DNA from: Flavobacterium sp. NRK1
GTDB lineage: Bacteria; Bacteroidota; Bacteroidia; Flavobacteriales; Flavobacteriaceae
Length of the DNA stretch: 64,000 nt
Direction: 5' to 3'
Assembly (NCBI RefSeq): GCF_024054175.1
Contig: NZ_JAMXLA010000001.1
Coordinates: 865,341-929,340 of the forward strand
Below are positions 35,860 through 43,179 of this stretch, one piece after another (position 1 is the stretch's first letter; each line of letters begins with the position of its first letter). The notes beneath the pieces were generated by a model, which did no database searches, was not told the DNA's origin, and was given only the letters and a program-made list of their open reading frames with translations. The translations under genes and the position numbers were made by a program.

Positions 35860-37089
35860 ATGTTAAAAGAGCATGTAGATGTATTGGTAATTGGCGCAGG
35901 GCCTTCGGGCTGTGTAGCAGCCTCTTACCTGTATAAAAATGGAGTAAATGTTAAGGTTGTGGAACGCTCTAAATTTCCCCGTTTTGTGATAGGCGAAAGC
36001 CTTATACCGAGGGTGATGGATCATTTTGATGAAGCAGGCCTTTTAGAAGCTCTTTTAGAAATGGATTTTGAAAAAAAATTTGGCGCACGTTTTATAAGAG
36101 ATGAAGAACTTTGCGTATTTGACTTTAGTGATAAGTTTGGTGACGGATGGGACTGGACATGGCAGGTACCCCGTGCCGATTTTGATAATACCCTTGCTCA
36201 GGAAGTTAGGCGAAAAGGTGTAGACCTGGAATTTGAAACAGAAGTACTGAATGTTGTTTTTAACGGAACAGACTCAATAACTACTGTCAAGGATAAAGAT
36301 GGAAACATTCGTGAAATAGAAGCTAAATTTATAATAGACGCCAGCGGATACGGCCGTGTACTGCCACGCATATTAAAACTGGATGCTCCTTCTTCCATTC
36401 CTGAAAACTCATCAATGTTTACCCATGTTAAAGATATAAACAGGCCTAAAGGCACAGAAGGAACCCTGATTACTTTTGATATTCTGGAAACTAAAGTATG
36501 GCTTTGGGTAATACCTTTTTCTAACGGAAACACAAGCATAGGGGTTGTAGGGCCAACAAGTTATATTAATGCTATAGGCGGAGCCAACAATACCGAAGCA
36601 TTAAAGAAAATTATTAATCTTTCCGATTTTTATCGTGACCGTTTTAAAGATGTGGATTTTTTATTTGAACCGCATAAAATAGAAAACTACTCCTGTTCTG
36701 TAAAACAGCTTTATGGTCCGGGCTATACCCTTACGGGAAACAGTTCTGAATTCTTAGATCCGGTATTTTCTTCAGGAGTTTGCTTTGCCACAGAATCCGG
36801 CATGCTTTCGGCTAAATTATTCCTGAAAGAATTAAAAGGCGAAAAAGTGGACTGGGAAACAGAATATTCAGATTACATGAGAAGAGGGGTTGACGTTTTT
36901 GCTACTTATGTAAAAGAATGGTATACCGGAAATTTGCAAACACTGTTTTTTCACAGACCGGAAAATCAGGATGTAAAACAAAAAATATGTTCTGTACTGG
37001 CAGGTTATGTGTGGAATGAGGAAAACCCGTTTGTAAAAAAGCACGACAGGGTTATAAAATCTATGGCATATATGCTGCAAAATGAATAA
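35860..37089 (+). CDS. flavin-dependent halogenase-like FAD oxidoreductase
   Basis: The 409-aa protein has GAGPSG (residues 12-17), KFPRFVIGESLIP, and WLWVIP (214-219), which fits the WxWxIP motif of FADH2-dependent halogenases. A second Trp-rich stretch DWTWQVP is at 98-104. Lys72/Lys73 in EKKFGARF are candidates for the catalytic lysine. PltA/CndH-like halogenases chlorinate phenolic rings on carriers, and chlorinated flexirubins are known. A related monooxygenase acting by hydroxylation is the alternative. The gene diverges from the pigment operon and shares its control region. Confidence 0.75.
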   Translation: MLKEHVDVLVIGAGPSGCVAASYLYKNGVNVKVVERSKFPRFVIGESLIPRVMDHFDEAGLLEALLEMDFEKKFGARFIRDEELCVFDFSDKFGDGWDWTWQVPRADFDNTLAQEVRRKGVDLEFETEVLNVVFNGTDSITTVKDKDGNIREIEAKFIIDASGYGRVLPRILKLDAPSSIPENSSMFTHVKDINRPKGTEGTLITFDILETKVWLWVIPFSNGNTSIGVVGPTSYINAIGGANNTEALKKIINLSDFYRDRFKDVDFLFEPHKIENYSCSVKQLYGPGYTLTGNSSEFLDPVFSSGVCFATESGMLSAKLFLKELKGEKVDWETEYSDYMRRGVDVFATYVKEWYTGNLQTLFFHRPENQDVKQKICSVLAGYVWNEENPFVKKHDRVIKSMAYMLQNE

Positions 37090-37117
37090 AGCGCCCAATA
37101 GGCGCTTTATTTTTTTA
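37088..37117 (+). terminator. Rho-independent terminator of the halogenase-like gene
   Basis: AAAGCGCC (37088-37095), loop CAATA and GGCGCTTT (37101-37108) form an 8-bp perfect stem overlapping the stop codon and followed by a long T-run. Confidence 0.85.
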
Positions 37118-37128
37118 TATCAGGTATT

Positions 37129-37158
37129 AAAAAAGAAACTCCCAAAAAGGGAGCTTCT
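37129..37158 (-). terminator. terminator of the DOMON/Ig T9SS gene
   Basis: On the minus strand, AGAAG-CTCCC (37149-37158 side) pairs with GGGAG-TTTCT around a T-rich loop, and is followed by a T-run (TTTTTT complement of 37129-37134). It faces the halogenase terminator. Confidence 0.7.
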
Positions 37159-37183
37159 AAAAACCAATCAAACCAATAGTTAG

Positions 37184-39337
37184 TTATTTAACTATTTTTA
37201 CCGAAGCTGTACCGCCAGGAGTTGTAATCCTAAGAATATAACTGCCGCTTTGCAGTTTAGATGTATCTACATCAATTTTATCTGCATTTACAGATTGCGA
37301 TATAACCGCCTGGCCAAGCATATTAATTACAGTTACAGCTGTAATTGTATCTTTATAGGAAACACTAAGCACATCATTAACAGGGTTAGGATATACCATT
37401 AATTTTTTCATATTGAAAGTTGGCGTGCCCAAAATTTCATCAGCAGTAATTTTTAAAGGTTCACTTTCACAATCGCCTACCGTTTGGGTTACATAATAAT
37501 CCTTACCATCTACAAGTAAATGATCCATACCTATAGGCTGTAAGTTATCTCCATCCATAACATACCACTGAATAGTAGCGCCTTCAACAGTAGTAATGGT
37601 AAAATCACTCACATCGTCACCTTCTTCAAACTGCTGGGTTGCATCGCCACCCGGTTTTTCAGGTGTAGGCAGTAATGCTACAATCACTTCTTTAGCAGCA
37701 CTTGTACATCCGTTTACTGTTTGTGTAACATAATAATCTCCGGCAGTTAATACAGCATCTGCACCTAATGCAGGGCTGCCTTCCGGCTTATGCCATGTAA
37801 GTACTGATCCGGCAATACCATCAGCCTCAAGATCGCTTACTGTTGAGCCTTCACAAACACTCTGGTTGTGTTCTGCTTCAGGAATAGGCAATTCATCAAT
37901 ATTTATTACAACACCACGTCTGTTACTAACACAATCGCCCACGGTTTGCGAAACAAAATAATTCTCTCCATCTACAAGAACGGTAGATTCGTCAATAGGT
38001 TCACCGCCTTCTGCATTTTCATACCATGTAAATTCAGCATCAGGCAATCCGTTAACAGTTAGGTTATTTATTGTAGCTCCATCACAAACAGTAGCTATTT
38101 CACTAGGCACAGTAGGTTTCTCTAAAGTTGTATAGCTTACAACAATATGTTTTCTTTCGCTGGTACAATCACCAACTGTTTGAGATACATAATAATCTCC
38201 GGCAACCAAAACCGTAGAGCCTGTTAAAGCTGTACCTCCTGTAGGAGTTATATACCATTTTATAACAGAACCATCCTGCCCGGTAGCTACAAGGTCTTCA
38301 ACTGTGCTTTCTGAGCAGAAAGACTGCTCTTCACTTGCAGTTGGCTTAGGTATAGTAAATAAACTTACCGTTATTAAAAGCCTGTCGCTTGTACAGTCAC
38401 CCACTGTTTGAGAAACGTAATAGTTAGCATTGCCAAGCACAGTTGTAACAGGTAAAACCGTTCCGCCTACAGGTTCATTATACCATGTAAAAGTTGCGCC
38501 CGGCTGCCCCATAACTTCAAGATTTGCAATAGTTTTTTGTGAACAAAATTCAGGAGTGCTGTCAGCAATTGTAGGCTTAGGTACAGTAGTAATTGTTACA
38601 GCTACTGCGGTTCTTGTACTTTCGCAGTCTCCAAGTTTTTGAGAAACATAATAGGTAGTATTTGTAAGTACTGTTGATCCTGTTAAAGCGGTACCGCCTG
38701 TAGCATTGGCATACCATTTTAAAGTTGCACCTTCTAATCCTGCAGCTGTGAGATCTTCAACAGTTGCCCCGGCACAAAAAGTTTGAGCCAAAGCATCAGG
38801 AGCATCAGGAGCAACACAGTTATAAGCATTGTTAAGGCTATACCCACGATTGGTACCGTGTGCATTTATAGTATTTGTGGCAGAGCTAGCCTTTGCCCAT
38901 GCAAAATCTATATTGATATCACTATAAACAAATGTAAAATCGTCATTGCTGCCAGTATTAAAAGCTCTTGTAGCCACTATAGTTCTGGTAGTTCCGGAAA
39001 CAGTACTTGAACTTGTCCAGTCGTTAACCGCATCAATACTTGGTGTTATGCCCACACCATTTTGGTTGGCATCAACAAGTGTTGTTCCGTTCCAGTACAC
39101 CAAATCGGCTCCGTCCTGCATACCGCCGCTATTTGTAAAAGACCCTATCTGTAGGGCAAACCATCGGTCAGAAGGCCCCGTAAATGTAAGTGTAGCGGTT
39201 GATGTTGTGCTGTTAAGTTCTAATTTGGCCGTCATGCCGGTAGTAAGGCTTACCGCCGCAGTTGCTTTACTTTGGGCATGCAGGCCTGCAGCACCCAACA
39301 GTAAAGTTGTAAGGAGTAGAATTTTTTTCATTTTCAC
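37184..39337 (-). CDS. T9SS type A cargo with DOMON-like domain and Ig-like repeats
   Basis: The 717-aa product has a signal peptide (ending LHAQ), a DOMON-like domain at about 20-175 (DRWFALQIG, DGADLVYWNG, FAWAKASSATNTINAHGTNRG), then five to six Ig-like repeats of about 80 residues (pattern LKWYANATGGTALTGSTVL followed by YYVSQ.VGDC), and a C-terminal sorting domain (VYPNPVNDVLSVSY to GSYILRI). DOMON domains bind heme or sugar. The protein should be secreted by T9SS and attached to the surface. It is the last gene of an operon that also encodes a cytochrome c-like lipoprotein. Confidence 0.82.
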   Translation of the reverse strand: MKMKKILLLTTLLLGAAGLHAQSKATAAVSLTTGMTAKLELNSTTSTATLTFTGPSDRWFALQIGSFTNSGGMQDGADLVYWNGTTLVDANQNGVGITPSIDAVNDWTSSSTVSGTTRTIVATRAFNTGSNDDFTFVYSDINIDFAWAKASSATNTINAHGTNRGYSLNNAYNCVAPDAPDALAQTFCAGATVEDLTAAGLEGATLKWYANATGGTALTGSTVLTNTTYYVSQKLGDCESTRTAVAVTITTVPKPTIADSTPEFCSQKTIANLEVMGQPGATFTWYNEPVGGTVLPVTTVLGNANYYVSQTVGDCTSDRLLITVSLFTIPKPTASEEQSFCSESTVEDLVATGQDGSVIKWYITPTGGTALTGSTVLVAGDYYVSQTVGDCTSERKHIVVSYTTLEKPTVPSEIATVCDGATINNLTVNGLPDAEFTWYENAEGGEPIDESTVLVDGENYFVSQTVGDCVSNRRGVVINIDELPIPEAEHNQSVCEGSTVSDLEADGIAGSVLTWHKPEGSPALGADAVLTAGDYYVTQTVNGCTSAAKEVIVALLPTPEKPGGDATQQFEEGDDVSDFTITTVEGATIQWYVMDGDNLQPIGMDHLLVDGKDYYVTQTVGDCESEPLKITADEILGTPTFNMKKLMVYPNPVNDVLSVSYKDTITAVTVINMLGQAVISQSVNADKIDVDTSKLQSGSYILRITTPGGTASVKIVK

Positions 39338-39365
39338 TAATTTAATTTATGTTGAGTTTTATGTT

Positions 39366-39884
39366 TCATTTTAACAGGTTTATAATTTCCTGATTTTTAT
39401 TAAATACCGCATAATCCATTGCCGTTTTACCTTCATTATTCGCAAGCTTTTTATTTGCTTTATACTTTAGCAGCAGCATAATAATTTCTTTATTTTCAAA
39501 CTGCGAAGCATATAAAAGGGGTGTCATACCCATACCGTCTGCAAGGTCCGGGTTCGCCTTGTTTTCCAGCAGCATTTTAACCATTCCTGTATCTCCTTTT
39601 ACAGCTGCTGCTGCCAGCGCAGAACCGCTTGGGCTGTTATAATTAACATCTTTTACATGTTTAACTAAATATTCTGCAACAGGTGTATTACCTCTGTAAC
39701 AGGCCAGTATTAAAGGTGAAAACCCACTTTGATTGAGCAGGTTTATGGTATCTTTATTTTTCTGCACCAATATTTTCATTTCTTCAACGGTACCCGAACG
39801 GGCAACATCAAATACATCTTTTGATTTTACCTGAGCATTGGATAACGCAGAAAGTAAAACAAGTAAGGAGAAGATTTTTTTCAT
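39366..39884 (-). CDS. exported ankyrin-repeat protein
   Basis: The 172-aa product has a signal peptide (KKIFSLLVLLSALSNA) and four ankyrin repeats (for example GFSPLILACYRGNTPVAEYL and GMTPLLYASQFENKEIIMLLL). Ankyrin repeats mediate protein binding; a periplasmic location follows from the signal. Periplasmic ankyrin proteins near cytochromes and catalases are seen in other bacteria, but no direct role can be read here. It lies 7 bp after the YceI gene. Confidence 0.8.
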   Translation of the reverse strand: MKKIFSLLVLLSALSNAQVKSKDVFDVARSGTVEEMKILVQKNKDTINLLNQSGFSPLILACYRGNTPVAEYLVKHVKDVNYNSPSGSALAAAAVKGDTGMVKMLLENKANPDLADGMGMTPLLYASQFENKEIIMLLLKYKANKKLANNEGKTAMDYAVFNKNQEIINLLK

Positions 39885-39891
39885 ATTTATA

Positions 39892-40443
39892 CTATTTAGA
39901 TAAAGAAAGGTTATAAGTAACTTCTACTTTTTCAGACACTTTACTACTTACCACTTTAGGTATTTCTATATCAAAATCGGCAGGTTTTACATCAAAACTC
40001 CCAACAACAATTATATTGCCTCCTGATTTACTAATCCTGGCTGTATCGGTTATCTTTTTAGTTTTACCATGCAGGGTAAGATCACCGGTTATAGTGAAGG
40101 TTTTAGGTTCTGCAGATAATTTAGAAATATCAAAACCTTCTATTTTTCCTTTAAAAGTAGCTTTAGGGTATTTGTCTGACTCTACATAGTTTTCATTAAA
40201 GTGCTCTTCCATTAATGCTACTTTAAAACGAAAACCTTTCATAAGGCTAAGAACTGCAAAGTCGCCATTGGAAGATTCAAGTATAGCTGACGCCGATTTG
40301 TTTTCGGCTGCTACTTCTTCAAAAGAAGGTACAGATGCTTCAAACTTAAGGTTACCGCTTCGCGTACTGTATTTCTGTCCGTAAAAGGCTGCCGAAATAA
40401 GCAGGCATGCTACACAAATTATAATTTCAAGATATCTGTTCAT
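39892..40443 (-). CDS. YceI-family lipid-binding-like protein
   Basis: The 183-aa product has a hydrophobic signal (IIICVACLLISAAFYG) and the YceI pattern: LKFEASVPSFEEVAAENK, MEEHFNENYVESDKYPKATFKG, ITGDLTLHGKTKKI and VVGSFDVKPADFDIEIP. YceI proteins are lipocalin-like barrels that bind polyisoprenoids or amphiphiles in the periplasm. It is co-transcribed with the cytochrome c-like lipoprotein upstream (12-bp gap). Confidence 0.85.
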   Translation of the reverse strand: MNRYLEIIICVACLLISAAFYGQKYSTRSGNLKFEASVPSFEEVAAENKSASAILESSNGDFAVLSLMKGFRFKVALMEEHFNENYVESDKYPKATFKGKIEGFDISKLSAEPKTFTITGDLTLHGKTKKITDTARISKSGGNIIVVGSFDVKPADFDIEIPKVVSSKVSEKVEVTYNLSLSK

Positions 40444-40455
40444 AATGCCTTTATT

Positions 40456-40818
40456 TTAATTTTCCAATAATCCATCTTCATACCATTGCACGATAACATC
40501 TACTTTTGACTGAGGCATCCTGCCCGTTTGCGGCATAACTCCTGCCTCACTGTTTTCGCGCTGTACACGGCTAAGAAGATCTTTTGTTGCCATAGCATAC
40601 TTCACTTCTTCATAAGTAGTAAGCGGTGTATAACCTGCAACTTCACCAACTGCATGACAACTCACACAATTGCTGTTTATAATAGATTTCACGTTTGCCT
40701 CGTAGGTTACCTTGCCTACAATTACCTGTTGTTCTTCGATCTCTTCATATGTATGAGAATCACAACTATAAAAAGCTGTTACCATTACTGCAAGACCTAT
40801 GTATATTTTCGTTCTCAT
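40456..40818 (-). CDS. cytochrome c-like heme lipoprotein
   Basis: The open frame reaches 40884, but the ATG at 40818 gives a lipoprotein signal (MRTKIYIGLAVMVTAFYSC) and avoids overlap with the upstream gene; the product is 120 aa. It has one heme-binding CVSCH motif and a likely Met axial ligand in GVMPQTGRMP. It resembles small cytochromes c of Bacteroidota and should be anchored on the periplasmic side, donating or accepting electrons. Its partner may be the DOMON protein of the same operon (inference). Confidence 0.8.
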   Translation of the reverse strand: MRTKIYIGLAVMVTAFYSCDSHTYEEIEEQQVIVGKVTYEANVKSIINSNCVSCHAVGEVAGYTPLTTYEEVKYAMATKDLLSRVQRENSEAGVMPQTGRMPQSKVDVIVQWYEDGLLEN

Positions 40819-40819
40819 A

Positions 40820-41665
40820 TTAAAATACCCTGTATAAATTAAACCCAAAGAAAAAATCTCCTTTACCCCAGTCTCCCGCTGCATTTGTTATGTAGCCACC
40901 TTCTGTCATTGCCTGCGAGTTTGTAAACAATAACTGAAAAACGTGTCCTCCGGTTTCTATATCCAACCCTACAGATAAAGGATTAACATAAAAATCAGGC
41001 TTATCAAAATTGTACACATATTCCATATTAAGGGAAAGCCTTTTAGTAAGTTTCATTCTTCCACCTGCTCCCAATGAAAATTGATTATCATTTTCAAATT
41101 CCGGCTGATACAGGTTTTTATGTATATAAGAAGGTACAATCTCGAGTGAAAGTTTTTCTGTAACCTTTCTGGACACCAAAAGCTGTGTTATATAAGTAAG
41201 CCTGTCTGAAAATTCCATTTTCGGATAATCGTCTTTATCCAGAAGCGAGTTTACATCAATAGTATTATAACCAACTATATCTACCGGAAAATCGTCGCTT
41301 TGCCGCACCAGCCTGTATTTTGCTCCCACTTCATATACCTTTAGCAGGGTATGTCTCGAAGCGCTTACCGAAAGCCAGTCGGTAACACCATATACAGTCC
41401 CGATTTTTGTTGTGGCTTTATCAAGTCCAAAAAATTCAGAAATACCGTCTTTTACAGTTCCAAAACGGTGGGACACCACAAAATAAAATTCATTGGCAGC
41501 AGCCATCTTAGTACTTTGCAGGGTTACTACCTGTAATCCTTTAAAGGCTGCCGTAGCATAAGAATCCGCTACTTGGGTAGAGTCAAGTTCAGAAAGCAGA
41601 TCTTCCTGGCTATAGGCAGTTGCCATTCCAAAAAAACATGCTGTTAAAAGTAATAATCGCTTCAT
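40820..41665 (-). CDS. outer-membrane beta-barrel protein (DUF5777-like)
   Basis: The 281-aa product has a signal peptide (RLLLLTACFFGMATAYSQ), a barrel-like body (FYFVVSHRFGTVKDGISEFFGLD, LSLEIVPSYIHKNLYQPE) and the aromatic C-terminus FNLYRVF. The FGTVKDGISEFFGLD stretch recalls DUF5777 barrel proteins found with YceI and cytochrome genes in Bacteroidota. Transport or structural function is unknown. It lies 7 bp after the OB-fold gene. Confidence 0.72.
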   Translation of the reverse strand: MKRLLLLTACFFGMATAYSQEDLLSELDSTQVADSYATAAFKGLQVVTLQSTKMAAANEFYFVVSHRFGTVKDGISEFFGLDKATTKIGTVYGVTDWLSVSASRHTLLKVYEVGAKYRLVRQSDDFPVDIVGYNTIDVNSLLDKDDYPKMEFSDRLTYITQLLVSRKVTEKLSLEIVPSYIHKNLYQPEFENDNQFSLGAGGRMKLTKRLSLNMEYVYNFDKPDFYVNPLSVGLDIETGGHVFQLLFTNSQAMTEGGYITNAAGDWGKGDFFFGFNLYRVF

Positions 41666-41672
41666 GTATCTG

Positions 41673-42068
41673 TTATTGTTTAATTGTGCACTGATCGAGT
41701 TTCACTTCGCCAAAAAGCTCGTCAAACCCAATACATCTTCCTTTTACGGTTATAGTTTTATTCAGGATAATATTGGCAGGTTTTGTATCAAATCCGCAAA
41801 CTACTTTTGTATCAAGCAGCAGTAAAGAATCTCTTATTTCAGTTACATTGCCCTTTACTTCCAGTGTCTGGTTAAGATATTTAGAGTCTGCCGCAGCAAT
41901 ATTTACAGCATACTCATCTGCTATAGCATTTGCAGATGTTTTATAAGCAGATGTTTCACTGCTTATATCTCTGCCCTGTTTATATAAAAAACCATAATAG
42001 CCGTACAATACTCCCGATAAAATTACCAGCAGCAGCAGTACCACTATTTTAAAATTTCTCCTTTTCAT
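41673..42068 (-). CDS. membrane-anchored OB-fold (tRNA_anti-like) protein
   Basis: The 131-aa protein has one N-terminal membrane segment (IVVLLLLVILSGVLYGYYG) and a C-terminal OB-fold: LNQTLEVKGNVTEIRDS, LLLLDTKVVCGFD, LNKTITVKGRCIGFDELFGEVKLDQC. Such tRNA_anti-like proteins accompany the YceI/cytochrome/barrel set in Bacteroidota. The OB-fold faces the periplasm; the ligand is unknown. It is the first gene of the six-gene operon; no consensus promoter was found upstream. Confidence 0.7.
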   Translation of the reverse strand: MKRRNFKIVVLLLLVILSGVLYGYYGFLYKQGRDISSETSAYKTSANAIADEYAVNIAAADSKYLNQTLEVKGNVTEIRDSLLLLDTKVVCGFDTKPANIILNKTITVKGRCIGFDELFGEVKLDQCTIKQ

Positions 42069-42293
42069 TATTTTGGGGTAAAAAAATGATCCTAAAACTA
42101 CATACGTGTTAATACAATATTTGTATTTACTCTTTTTAACAAAAAAACAAAAGATTAAAAATACGAAGCTTATTAAAAAAACGAAATTAGTTATAAATTC
42201 ACCCTTATTTTTAACGATTTAGAATTCGGCAGGTTTGATTGAGAATTGGTATTATACTGTCGAGAAAAAAAATAGTTAAAACCCGTTTTAATT

Positions 42294-42332
42294 AAAAAAC
42301 CCCCTTTTCACTAATGGAAAAGAGGGTTTTTT
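42294..42332. terminator. orphan bidirectional terminator hairpin
   Basis: AAAAAACCC-C-CTTTTC pairs with GAAAAG-A-GGGTTTTTT (one C/A mismatch) around a short ACTAATG loop. The A-run and T-run make it work in both directions. No annotated gene ends here, so it must stop a small RNA or shield the divergent genes. Confidence 0.65.
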
Positions 42333-42709
42333 GATTAAACTAAACCTACTAAACTATTTTTATCTTTCTATTTATCTATAAGCAATATGTTTTATGTTAT
42401 ACCTGATTTTGTTGTAGCGAAAATATGACACAGGTGTAAAGCATACGTTACCCCGCCATTATCCTTACTTCAATACAACTAAAAGAAAATGTTATTAGGA
42501 CTTTTTTTATGTTAACAGCTTTTTTATAAATGCAAATCTTTCTGAATTACATTATTTTAAAGCAATATTAAACACTAATAAACAACACTTTACAGGCAAA
42601 AACAGTACTTTCATCTGCTATTTAGAAAAAAATCAGGTAGATGTACCTAATCTAAAAACTGGTATTTATACGCGATTTTTTCACCCTTATTATTTATAGC
42701 TTGCAATAG

Positions 42710-42721
42710 TCAATCGATTGA
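42710..42721. promoter_or_regulatory. 12-bp perfect palindrome, candidate operator
   Basis: TCAATCGATTGA is a perfect 12-bp palindrome 92 bp before the stefin-like ATG, where a dimeric regulator could bind. No consensus promoter is visible nearby. Confidence 0.35.
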
Positions 42722-42736
42722 TATTATAAGTGGAGA

Positions 42737-42769
42737 CAGAAACCACTTTAACAAACGTGGCGTTTTCTG
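42737..42769 (+). promoter_or_regulatory. leader stem-loop of the stefin-like gene
   Basis: CAGAAACCAC (42737-42746) pairs with GTGG (42757-42760) and TTTCTG (42764-42769), leaving a 10-nt loop and a 3-nt bulge. It lies about 45 nt before the ATG and has no T-run, so an mRNA-stability or regulatory role is more likely than termination. Confidence 0.4.
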
Positions 42770-42813
42770 AAAAGCCTTACGAGTAAGAAAATCAACTAAA
42801 AAAACTTAAAATT

Positions 42814-43095
42814 ATGTCAACTCAAAATTCAGTAGAAGCTCCGGTACTTGGAGGATGGACAGCTTATCACAAATTAACACCACAAGATCAAAAAGTGTTT
42901 GATGAAGCAATGAGAGGATTTGTAGGAGTAAAATATACTCCCCAGTCAGTTTCAACACAGGTTGTTGCAGGCACAAACTATCGTTTTAAATGTACAGCTT
43001 CAATGCCGCCATCAGAAGTAATGTGGGAGGCCATTGTGGAAATATTCCAGCCATTAAATGGTAATCCGTACATTACAGGTATAGTAAGATTATAA
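42814..43095 (+). CDS. stefin/cystatin-like small protein, probable cysteine-protease inhibitor
   Basis: The 93-aa product lacks a signal peptide, so it is cytoplasmic. It contains VSTQVVAGTNYRFKC, matching the cystatin QxVxG loop and the following strand of type 1 cystatins (human stefin A has QVVAGTNY), plus a Gly-Gly near the N-terminus (VLGGWTAY), as in stefins, and a C-terminal LNGNPYITG where the second binding loop would be. Cystatins block papain-like proteases by inserting these three segments. The leader just before ATG is A-rich, as in well expressed genes of this phylum. Function is inferred from the motif alone. Confidence 0.7.
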   Translation: MSTQNSVEAPVLGGWTAYHKLTPQDQKVFDEAMRGFVGVKYTPQSVSTQVVAGTNYRFKCTASMPPSEVMWEAIVEIFQPLNGNPYITGIVRL

Positions 43096-43117
43096 TATTT
43101 ACATAATCACTTAACTA

Positions 43118-43152
43118 AAGGAGGCGTTTGAAATAATTTCAAGCGCCTCCTT
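43118..43152. terminator. long hairpin between convergent genes, probable terminator
   Basis: AAGGAGGCG-T-TTGAAA pairs with TTTCAA-G-CGCCTCCTT around TAA, a 16-bp stem with one G-T pair. The flanking T-run is weak. It lies between the stefin-like gene and rlmF, which converge. Confidence 0.6.
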
Positions 43153-43179
43153 GTTGTAATGTCTGGTCTTATAACTGAT

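Larger units (their letters stand above)
42069..42813. other. 745-bp intergenic region with orphan terminator and candidate control elements
   Basis: No open frame longer than a few codons with a plausible start is seen on either strand. The region lies between divergent genes yet holds a strong terminator (42294-42332), a 12-bp palindrome (42710-42721) and a leader hairpin (42737-42769). The 12-mer TTCACCCTTATT occurs twice, near 42196 and 42680. It probably includes a long leader of the stefin-like gene and possibly a small RNA. Confidence 0.5.

Noticed and set aside
37184..39337. DNA-level tandem repeats in the Ig-like gene as possible CRISPR or satellite
   Set aside because: The periodicity of about 240 bp follows the protein repeats, and copies differ at third codon positions; there are no short identical repeats with spacers.
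42192..42692. Repeated 12-mer TTCACCCTTATT about 480 bp apart
   Set aside because: Flanks differ and two copies of a 12-mer in A/T-rich non-coding DNA are weak evidence for a functional element.
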